The translations under genes and the position numbers were made by a program. From JBOHUX01 sp050734915 (GTDB lineage Bacteria; Chloroflexota; Dormibacteria; Dormibacterales; Dormibacteraceae), in the NCBI GenBank assembly GCA_050734915.1, contig JBOHUX010000066.1:1-11573 (forward strand): 11,573 nucleotides of DNA. The letters run 5' to 3'. Shown in pieces: positions 6,316-11,573 of the stretch (its first letter is position 1; each line of letters begins with the position of its first letter). Under the pieces are notes generated by a model. The model saw nothing but the letters and a program-made list of their open reading frames with translations, was not told where the DNA came from and searched no databases.

Positions 6316-6717
6316 ATGAAGACAGCCGCCCATACGGAAGCCGAACCCGGACGCGCCCTCACCCGCTCCCGCGAGAAGGGCCGGGTCCAGGTCCTCCCGG
6401 CGGCCGTGGCGGCCATCGCCGGCCATGCCGCGGTCGGCTGCTACGGGGTCATGGGCACCGCCGGACGCGGCCTTCGGGGCGGCGTCGCGGAGCTCTGGCA
6501 CCGGGACAGCAGCCACCGCGGGGTGGAGGTCCGCGAGGTCCCCGACGGGCTCGCGGTGGACGTCTACGTCATCGTTCAATACGGCACCCGCATCACCGAG
6601 GTGGCGCACAACCTGCAGCAGGCGGTCCGGTTCGATGTCGAACGGTCGCTCGGCGTGCCGGTGGTCGAGGTCAACGTGTTCGTGCAGGGGGTACACGAGG
6701 ACGTCAACGCCGAGTGA
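6316..6717 (+). CDS. Asp23/Gls24 family (YloU-like) protein
   Basis: 133 residues. Asp23/Gls24 proteins are small cell-envelope-associated or stress-linked proteins; the YloU type is almost always found beside the fatty-acid kinase gene. The family pattern is visible: VQVLPAAVAAIAGHAAVGCYGVMG near 24-47, then two beta-strand segments GVEVREVPDGLAVDVYVIVQYG (69-90) and the helix ITEVAHNLQQAVRFDVERSLG, ending in a last strand VVEVNVFVQGV. Start ATG 6316 is chosen because an in-frame start at 6262 would reach into the rpmB control region and adds a non-conserved stretch. No clear ribosome binding site stands before the ATG. The gene ends 10 bases before the fakA-like ATG, so the two should form one operon. 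The exact molecular role of this family in high-GC bacteria is not known. Confidence 0.85.
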   Translation: MKTAAHTEAEPGRALTRSREKGRVQVLPAAVAAIAGHAAVGCYGVMGTAGRGLRGGVAELWHRDSSHRGVEVREVPDGLAVDVYVIVQYGTRITEVAHNLQQAVRFDVERSLGVPVVEVNVFVQGVHEDVNAE

Positions 6718-6727
6718 GGTACCGGTG

Positions 6728-8416
6728 ATGAGCGTCGATGGCCGCCGGCTCAAGCTGGCCCTCCTGGGAAGCCTGGACCGGCTGGCGGCGAACCAGGAGG
6801 AGGTCAACCGGCTCAACGTCTTCCCGGTCCCGGATGGGGACACGGGCACCAACATGCTGCTCACGCTGCAGTCGGCGGTGGACGACATCCGGGAATCGGA
6901 GGCGCAGGACATCGGCAAGATCGCCGCCCTGGCGGCGCACGGCAGCCTGATGGGCGCTCGCGGCAACTCCGGCGTCATCCTCTCCCAGATCTTCCGCGGC
7001 TTCGCCAAGCAGGTGCAGGGGAAATCCGAGCTGGCTCCCGGCGACCTCGCCGCAGCCCTGGAGGAGGCCGCCAACGCCGCCTACCGTGCCGTCATCAAGC
7101 CCACCGAGGGGACCATCCTCACCGTCGCCCGGGAGGCTGGCCGCGCCGCCTCGACCGCCGCGGAGGAGGCGGGCGCCACCATCCGCTCGGTCATCGAGGC
7201 CTCCACCGAGGCGGCTCGCGCCGCCGTCGAGAGGACCCCGACCCAGCTCGCCATCCTCAAAGAGGCGGGGGTGGTGGATGCCGGCGGGTTCGGTCTCCAG
7301 CTGATGCTGGAGGGGTTCCTGAAGGGCGTCGAGGGTGGCGACGGGGCGATTCCGGCCGGGCAGCACCGCTCCAACAATCATCACGGCCTCGCGTCGCGCC
7401 CCGCGCCCGCGGCTGCCGCGGCGCAGAAGTCGCTCGCCCTCCCCGAGGCGGGCTGGGGCTACTGCACCGAATTCATCCTGGAGGGCAAGGGCCTGGACGT
7501 GGAGGACGTCCGGGACCGGATCGCGGCGATGGGCAACTCCGTCCTCGTGGTCGGCGAGCCCGAGCTGATCAAGGTCCACGTCCACACCCAGGAGCCCGCC
7601 AAGGTGATCGGGCTCGCCTCCGAGTTCGGGAGCATCACCAAGCTCAAGGTGGACGACATGTCCGAGCAGCACCGGCTGATCCTTGAGGAGTCCAGCCACG
7701 AGGGCTCCGATGCCGGCGCGGGCCGGACCGCGCGACCGGCCCCCAGGCAGGACCGGCCCAACGGCGTCGGCCTCGTGGCGGTGGTCGCCGGCGAGGGGCT
7801 GATCGGGATCTTCAGAGGGCTTGGCGTGGACGCCATCGTCGAGGGCGGTCAGACCATGAATCCGAGCACACAGGACATGCTCAACGCCGTCAACGAGGTG
7901 CCCTACCCCGTGGTGCTACTGCTCCCCAACAACAAGAACGTCCTGCCGGCGGCGGCCGAGGTCGCCCGGCTGACCGCGAAGACAGTGCACGTCGTCAGGT
8001 CGCGGTCGGTTCCCCAGGGCATCGCCTCTGTGGTGAGCTTCAGCCCCGATCGCGACCTGGACCAGAACATCCGGGCCATGGAGCAGGCCCTCGATCAGGT
8101 GCGGACGATCGAGGTCACCCGGGCCGTCCGGGACACGCGTGCCGACGGCATGGCCGTCAAGAAGGGCGACATCATCGCGCTCGTCGACAGCAAGCTGGAA
8201 TCGTCCGGCAGCGACTATGCCGACGTCGTCGTCAAGGCCCTCAGCAAGGTGGGCGGCAGCGGCCGCGAGCTGGTCACCGTCTACACGGGTGAAGGCGCCA
8301 CCGTGGAGGAGGCGGAGAGCCTGGCCGCCGACCTCAGCTCACGCTTCCCGGACCTCGAGGTCGAGCTCCAGGCGGGGGGGCAGCAGCACTACCCCTTCAT
8401 CCTCTCTCTGGAGTAG
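6728..8416 (+). CDS. FakA/YloV-like fatty acid kinase, ATP-binding subunit (DhaL-type)
   Basis: 562 residues, normal length for FakA. In Staphylococcus FakA phosphorylates fatty acids presented by FakB, feeding them into phospholipid synthesis. Domains: an N-terminal DhaL-type kinase domain (1-200) with the Mg/ATP aspartates in PVPDGDTGTNM (33-43), MGARGNSGVILSQ (75-87) and VDAGGFGLQLMLEG (183-196); a middle domain with Cys246, His284 and His286 matching the Cys/His/His zinc site of FakA; an Ala/Pro-rich linker (about 220-235) and another near 325-345; and a C-terminal FakB-interacting domain with EGGQTMNPSTQDML (372-385), PNNKNV and the terminal GGQQHYPFILSLE. Start ATG 6728 has GTGAGG eight bases upstream; GTG 6725 is adjacent in frame. 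Longer upstream reading into the asp23-like gene is not coding. No FakB/DegV partner is seen in the window, so one must be elsewhere. Confidence 0.93.
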   Translation: MSVDGRRLKLALLGSLDRLAANQEEVNRLNVFPVPDGDTGTNMLLTLQSAVDDIRESEAQDIGKIAALAAHGSLMGARGNSGVILSQIFRGFAKQVQGKSELAPGDLAAALEEAANAAYRAVIKPTEGTILTVAREAGRAASTAAEEAGATIRSVIEASTEAARAAVERTPTQLAILKEAGVVDAGGFGLQLMLEGFLKGVEGGDGAIPAGQHRSNNHHGLASRPAPAAAAAQKSLALPEAGWGYCTEFILEGKGLDVEDVRDRIAAMGNSVLVVGEPELIKVHVHTQEPAKVIGLASEFGSITKLKVDDMSEQHRLILEESSHEGSDAGAGRTARPAPRQDRPNGVGLVAVVAGEGLIGIFRGLGVDAIVEGGQTMNPSTQDMLNAVNEVPYPVVLLLPNNKNVLPAAAEVARLTAKTVHVVRSRSVPQGIASVVSFSPDRDLDQNIRAMEQALDQVRTIEVTRAVRDTRADGMAVKKGDIIALVDSKLESSGSDYADVVVKALSKVGGSGRELVTVYTGEGATVEEAESLAADLSSRFPDLEVELQAGGQQHYPFILSLE

Positions 8417-8507
8417 CCGCTCGGGCTCGTCGTGGGCGTCACGATCGGCCTTCGGCTGGCCGCCTGGCCCGCCCCGGTGGGATCGCCCGGGCCCGTCTTC
8501 GGCCTCA

Positions 8508-8521
8508 CCCTATCGATAGGG
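8508..8521. repeat. 14-bp perfect palindrome centred on ATCGAT
   Basis: CCCTATCGATAGGG is a perfect inverted repeat without a loop, lying between the convergent fakA-like and DUF6941-like genes, 92 bases after the fakA stop. It has an AT-rich core in a very GC-rich surrounding and overlaps by three bases the 12-bp tandem duplication that follows. It could be a protein-binding site or a weak bidirectional terminator; the sequence cannot decide. Confidence 0.6.
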
Positions 8522-8542
8522 GCGGTCAGTGGGGCGGTCAGT
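8519..8542. repeat. 12-bp tandem duplication spanning a stop codon
   Basis: GGGGCGGTCAGT occurs twice in a row, 8519-8530 and 8531-8542, without mismatch. The second copy contains the TGA stop (minus strand, 8538-8540) of the DUF6941-like gene, and because the unit is a multiple of three the other copy gives a second in-frame TGA 12 bases later. It looks like recent slippage or duplication at the gene's 3' end. Confidence 0.9.
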
Positions 8543-8981
8543 CCGCGGTCGGCCGGCGGACCGTGGGCGAGACCTGGAAGTCGGTCCGGGCGAGCTCCTC
8601 GCCGTCCACCAGGACCGCGAAGTCGTAGCGCCCGGCCAGCCGCAGCTGAAGGGCGTTGAAGTTGACCACCATCAGCACCGGCAGCTCCGGGGGATGCTCC
8701 GGCAGCGGCGCCACCTCGAACTCCGAGCGGACGCCGCCCCCGAGCGCGTCATGGCCCTCGGGATCGAGGAGCCGGACGTTCAGCGAGTGCCGCTCGGGCC
8801 GGCTCGGGCTGGGAACCCGCATGGAGATGGCGAGGGAGAGGTGCGGATGGACGGCGGGCAGCTCGCCGGCCGCGAGCCGGTCCCAGCAGCCGCCGGTCAC
8901 GTAGAGCTTGCCTCCCACGGCCTCGGCGTGGTCGGCGACGAACATGGCGGTCATTCGAATCGGACGGATCGGCTCGCCCAT
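8538..8981 (-). CDS. DUF6941-like small protein of unknown function
   Basis: 147 residues from ATG 8981. The N-terminal part, MTAMFVADHAEAVGGKLYVTGGCWD (10-34), and the later LPAVHPHLSLAISMRVP and the Asp/Gly-rich middle resemble the family of short bacterial proteins called DUF6941, found mainly in Actinobacteria and Chloroflexi; this assignment is from memory of the pattern and not searched. Its predicted secondary structure is largely beta, with VLMVVNFNALQLRLAGRYDFAVLVDGEELARTDFQV (103-138) looking like a beta-sandwich edge. No signal peptide, membrane helix or catalytic motif is visible. ATG 8954 (MTAMFV) is an alternative start nearer the conserved part. The gene lies, in reverse, between fakA-like and recG, a position that is usually empty or occupied by co-directional genes, and is divergent from recG. 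Function unknown. Confidence 0.75.
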   Translation of the reverse strand: MGEPIRPIRMTAMFVADHAEAVGGKLYVTGGCWDRLAAGELPAVHPHLSLAISMRVPSPSRPERHSLNVRLLDPEGHDALGGGVRSEFEVAPLPEHPPELPVLMVVNFNALQLRLAGRYDFAVLVDGEELARTDFQVSPTVRRPTAD

Positions 8982-9090
8982 GCCCGCCAGGTTAGCCCGG
9001 ATCCACCGACCGACGCGCCCTGGGGCGCGGCGGGCCGCGGTTGGCCACGGGCCTGTACGGGCGGGGCTCCAGTCCGCGATCCTATGCCCC

Positions 9091-11157
9091 GTGTCGATTC
9101 CCGCGCTGACCCTGGACTCTCCCATCGGCGCCCTGCCGCACGCGAAGCCGGCGGATGTCCGCCGGCTGGCGCTGCTCGGCATCTCGCGGGTCCGCGACCT
9201 GCTCCTCGCGCTCCCCTTCGATTTCGAGGAGTACGGCGGCCCGGCCGAGATCGGCGGCCTCGAGGCGGGGCGGCAGGCGACCGTCGTCGGCGTCCTGAAC
9301 GCGATCGGGGCCAGACGCACGCCCCGCCGCCGGATGGGGCTCACGGAGGGGGTGCTGGAAGACGCGACCGGGAGTCTGAAGCTGGTCTGGTTCAACCAAC
9401 CCTTCGTAGCCCGCCAGTTCCATGCCGGCGACAAGGTGGCGGTGGCCGGCCCGGTCCGCGAGGACCGCTGGGGGTCCGGGCTCGAGATGACGAACCCGCA
9501 CGTCGAGCGTCTGGACGCTGAACTCGCGGCACCCCGGCGGGTGGGGGGCTTGATGCCCAAGTACCACCTCACCCGTGGGCTCACCTCACGACGGGTCGCG
9601 CAGCTGGTCGAGGAAGCGCTGCCGCTGGCGGAGAGGCTGGAGGAGACGGTGCCGGACTCCATCCGCCGCCGCCAGCGTCTCCTGCCGGTCGCCGACGCGG
9701 TGCGTGCCGGCCATGCGCTCGCGACCGACCAGCAGTGGCGCGAGGCCAGCCGGCGGATGGTGTTCGCCGAACTACTCGAGCTGCAGGTCGCCTTCCTGCT
9801 CGGGCGGCGACGGCTGGCGGACGAGAGGGCGACCGGGATCCCCTACCGGCAGGAGGTGATCGACGCGTTCAAACGGGGGCTCGGGTTCGAGCTCACCGGC
9901 GCCCAGCGGCGGTCGATCTGGCAGGTCTTCCAGGACATGGAGAAGGCGGTGCCCATGAACCGCCTCCTGGATGGGGACGTGGGCTCCGGGAAGACGGCGG
10001 TGGCGGCGGCGGCGGTGGCGATGGCCCACGCCGCGGGGCTCCAGTCGGTGGTGATGGCGCCGACGGAGATCCTCGCCCGCCAGCACCTGGGGAGATTCCG
10101 GGCCCACCTAGAGGGCACCTTCCCCGGGCTGACCGTCGAGCTTCTGGTGAGCGGCCTGCCCGCGGCCGAGCGGCGCCGAGTGCGGACGGCCGCTGCCTCC
10201 GGGCACACCGGCCTGGTGGTGGGGACGCACGCGCTGATCGAGGAGGAGATCGCGCTTCCCGCCCTCGGCCTGGCGGTGGTAGACGAGCAGCACCGCTTCG
10301 GGACGCGCCAGCGCGAGCGGCTGCGGGCCAAGGGGGGAAGTCCTCACTTCCTGGCCATGACGGCGACCCCCATCCCGCGCACCCTGGCCCTGGCGCTCTA
10401 CGGTGACATGGCGCTCTCCGTGATCGACGAGATGCCGCCTGGAAGGTTGCCGGTGAGGACGGCGGTGGTGGGACCGGGGGAGCGCGACGGCGCCTACGAG
10501 CTGGTGCGCCGGGGGATTGCCGCAGGCCGCCAGGCCTTCGTCATCTGCCCGCTGATCGAGGAGTCCGAGCTGACCGAGGCCCGAGCCGCCACGGCCGAGT
10601 TCGAGCGGCTCCGTGCGGACGTCTTCCCGGGCCTTCGACTGGCCCTCGTTCACGGCCGCAGGAAGGACAAGGACTCCGTCATGCGGGCGTTCGCCGCCGG
10701 CGAGACGGACATCCTGGTGGCGACCGCCGTGGTCGAGGTGGGGGTGGATGTGCCCAACGCGACGGTGATGCTGATCGAGGGCGCCGAGCGGTTCGGGCTG
10801 GCGCAGCTCCACCAGTTCCGGGGCCGCGTCGGGCGGGGCGCGGTGGCAAGCGACTGCCTTCTCCTCAGCGACGACGCCGGCGACCGGGCGCTCCAGCGGC
10901 TCCATCTGCTGGCCCGGGTCCACGACGGGTTCAAGCTGGCCGAGGAGGACATGCGGCTGCGGGGCGCCGGGGAATTGATGGGTCCCCGCCAGCACGGCAT
11001 GTCGGACCTCGCCATGCAGGCGCTCCGGCAGCCGGCGCTCCTCAGCGAGGTCCGTGAGGAGGCCGAGGCGCTGGTCGCATCCGACCCCGAGCTGCGCTCG
11101 TGCCCGGCCCTCCGCGACGCCGCCCAGCGGCGGCTGGAGAGCGCCTCGATCGGCTGA
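9091..11157 (+). CDS. recG: ATP-dependent DNA helicase RecG
   Basis: 688 residues, normal size (Escherichia coli 693). RecG remodels stalled replication forks and branch-migrates Holliday junctions. Layout: N-terminal wedge/OB region about 1-150 (the HhH-like lead LALLGISRVRDLLLALPFDFEEY, then VVGVLNAIGARRTPRRRMG); Q-motif region FELTGAQRRSIWQVFQDM (266-283); Walker A GDVGSGKT 295-302; DEQHR 398-402; MTATPIPRTLAL; LVHGRRKDKDSVM; ILVATAVVEVGVDVPNATVM; and motif VI QFRGRVGRG 575-583, followed by the RecG C-terminal DGFKLAEEDMRLRGAGELMG. All helicase motifs are intact. GTG 9091 is the only in-frame start that fits the family N terminus; going further back (ATG 8908) would cross the divergent neighbour's start. 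There is no clear ribosome binding site, so a weak or leaderless start is possible. Confidence 0.95.
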   Translation: MSIPALTLDSPIGALPHAKPADVRRLALLGISRVRDLLLALPFDFEEYGGPAEIGGLEAGRQATVVGVLNAIGARRTPRRRMGLTEGVLEDATGSLKLVWFNQPFVARQFHAGDKVAVAGPVREDRWGSGLEMTNPHVERLDAELAAPRRVGGLMPKYHLTRGLTSRRVAQLVEEALPLAERLEETVPDSIRRRQRLLPVADAVRAGHALATDQQWREASRRMVFAELLELQVAFLLGRRRLADERATGIPYRQEVIDAFKRGLGFELTGAQRRSIWQVFQDMEKAVPMNRLLDGDVGSGKTAVAAAAVAMAHAAGLQSVVMAPTEILARQHLGRFRAHLEGTFPGLTVELLVSGLPAAERRRVRTAAASGHTGLVVGTHALIEEEIALPALGLAVVDEQHRFGTRQRERLRAKGGSPHFLAMTATPIPRTLALALYGDMALSVIDEMPPGRLPVRTAVVGPGERDGAYELVRRGIAAGRQAFVICPLIEESELTEARAATAEFERLRADVFPGLRLALVHGRRKDKDSVMRAFAAGETDILVATAVVEVGVDVPNATVMLIEGAERFGLAQLHQFRGRVGRGAVASDCLLLSDDAGDRALQRLHLLARVHDGFKLAEEDMRLRGAGELMGPRQHGMSDLAMQALRQPALLSEVREEAEALVASDPELRSCPALRDAAQRRLESASIG

Positions 11158-11284
11158 GGGAGGCCGCCCCCTTCCGGCGCACCGGCACGCCCAGGAGACG
11201 GCGACTTGTCCGCCTTCCGTTCCCACTTCTTAACAGCCTGCCCGTTCCGCATCGGCCGCCAGGCGCCTAACATGCCACTCGCCG

Positions 11285-11452
11285 ATGGACATCGAACACC
11301 TCGTGTGCTGGTTCCGGCATCGCCGGGACTGGGAGATCCTGATCCCGGGCGTCCTCCCCCTGCAGATCGACGCGGTGGCGTTCTGCTGCCACTGCGACCG
11401 CTGTCGCGGGCGCGGAGTGCGCGTCTTCGATCCCCGGGCCAAGGCCGTCTAG
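11285..11452 (+). CDS. Probable small cysteine-rich protein (55 residues)
   Basis: Not recognised. ATG 11285 to TAG 11450-11452. Over 90 percent of codons end in G or C, as in the known genes here and unlike the other frames of this stretch, which is the main argument for coding. The protein begins MDIEHLVCWFRHRRDWEIL, has a hydrophobic middle (ILIPGVLPLQIDAVAF), then CCHCDRC at 34-40 and a basic, glycine-bearing tail. Cys34, Cys35, His36, Cys37 and Cys40 lie within seven residues, with Cys8, His5 and His12 earlier, so metal binding or a redox role is possible but unproven. No ribosome binding site precedes it; TAACAT at 11268-11273 could be a weak -10 element giving a near-leaderless message. 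It follows recG by 127 bases in the same direction and is followed by a strong hairpin. The overlapping longer frame 11206-11496 has poorer codon use and no family features. Confidence 0.5.
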   Translation: MDIEHLVCWFRHRRDWEILIPGVLPLQIDAVAFCCHCDRCRGRGVRVFDPRAKAV

Positions 11453-11461
11453 GCCGAAGTT

Positions 11462-11506
11462 CCTGCGTCGCCGCGAGTTCGGCTGAACTCGGCTGAGCGA
11501 TGCAGG
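11462..11506. other. Long imperfect hairpin, possible terminator or repeat element
   Basis: CCTGCGTCGC (11462-11471) pairs with GCGATGCAGG (11497-11506), ten pairs with one G-T wobble. Inside, CGAGTTC (11474-11480) pairs with GAACTCG (11485-11491) around a GGCT loop; unpaired CG and GCTGA lie between the two stems. TCGGCTGA also occurs twice in direct repeat (11479-11486 and 11489-11496). It begins ten bases after the stop of the small cysteine-rich gene and could end its transcript, though there is no T-tract. It may equally be a dispersed palindromic repeat; the following purine-rich bases to the window end (11519-11573) show no gene. Confidence 0.5.
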
Positions 11507-11573
11507 TTCTGGCTACAACGAGGGAGTGAGACCGAGCAGGGCCAGAGCGCGAGCCTGGAGCGGCGAAGGCAGG

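Noticed and set aside
6425..6727. Upstream extension of the fakA-like frame
   Set aside because: Lies inside the asp23-like gene in another frame; ATG 6728 has a good ribosome binding site and the family start.
8432..8659. Small hydrophobic + strand frame after fakA
   Set aside because: Begins with GTG, has no ribosome binding site, and runs into the antisense of the DUF6941-like gene; no homology seen.
9014..9029. Inverted repeat CGCGCCC-TG-GGGCGCG before recG
   Set aside because: Seven-bp GC-only repeats are expected by chance at this composition; no regulator or terminator argument.
8908..9090. N-terminal extension of RecG
   Set aside because: Would overlap the divergent gene's 5' end; sequence is Arg/Ala-rich and unlike RecG N termini.
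10108..11226. Long - strand frame opposite recG
   Set aside because: Antisense of intact helicase motifs.
11207..11235. Possible promoter TTGTCC-17-TTAACA for the small gene
   Set aside because: The -10 hexamer matches the consensus at only two positions, so it is not supportable.
11206..11496. 96-residue + strand frame at the window end
   Set aside because: Poor third-position GC compared with the overlapping 55-residue frame, and an Arg/Pro/Leu-rich product without motifs.
11455..11530. tRNA or riboswitch at the hairpin near the end
   Set aside because: No cloverleaf, no T-loop GTTCRA pattern in the right place, and no known riboswitch core.

Overview
This is a very GC-rich stretch of bacterial chromosome with dense genes, short gaps and frequent GTG/TTG starts. 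The strongest taxonomic clue is the cluster rpmB (divergent), asp23/gls24-like, fakA/yloV-like, then recG. This order is known from Firmicutes and other Terrabacteria. With the four-cysteine L28, a protein of the DUF6941 type and the base composition, it suggests a high-GC Terrabacteria lineage (Chloroflexota, Dormibacterota or Actinobacteriota-like). That placement is inference. I see no phage, transposon, CRISPR, rRNA or tRNA.

Layout. 1-266 (+) is the 3' end of an (alpha/alpha)6 glycoside hydrolase (GH63/MGH1-like). It ends on a CTAG shared with the stop of the convergent glutamate formimidoyltransferase gene. 263-2648 (-) is a two-gene histidine-degradation operon: hutI, then the formimidoyltransferase, with overlapping ends. 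2692-3795 (+), divergent from hutI, is an AcuC/histone-deacetylase-type amidohydrolase. 3846-6259 (-) reads, in the direction of transcription, rpmB, two small unrecognised membrane proteins and an M29 aminopeptidase. 6316-8416 (+) is an asp23-like gene followed closely by fakA-like. 8538-8981 (-) is a small DUF6941-like gene lying between fakA and recG. 9091-11157 (+) is a full-length recG. The last 400 bases hold one probable 55-residue cysteine-rich gene and a long imperfect hairpin.

How the genes fit together. HutI makes N-formimino-L-glutamate, and the formimidoyltransferase passes the formimino group to tetrahydrofolate, so the locus encodes the last steps of the folate-linked histidine route; hutH and hutU are not here. 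FakA-like proteins phosphorylate fatty acids bound to a FakB (DegV) partner; no such partner is encoded here. The M29 aminopeptidase, deacetylase and glycosidase are ordinary catabolic or salvage enzymes.

The window is mostly housekeeping and central catabolism, and I do not see a new multi-gene system. The observations most worth a second look are: HutI has glycine where the family has its metal-binding aspartate (residue 314); the small CCHCDRC protein at 11285-11452 with the 45-base hairpin after it; an ATCGAT-centred 14-bp palindrome abutting a 12-bp tandem duplication between fakA and the DUF6941-like gene; and several stop/start junctions built from short repeats or palindromes.
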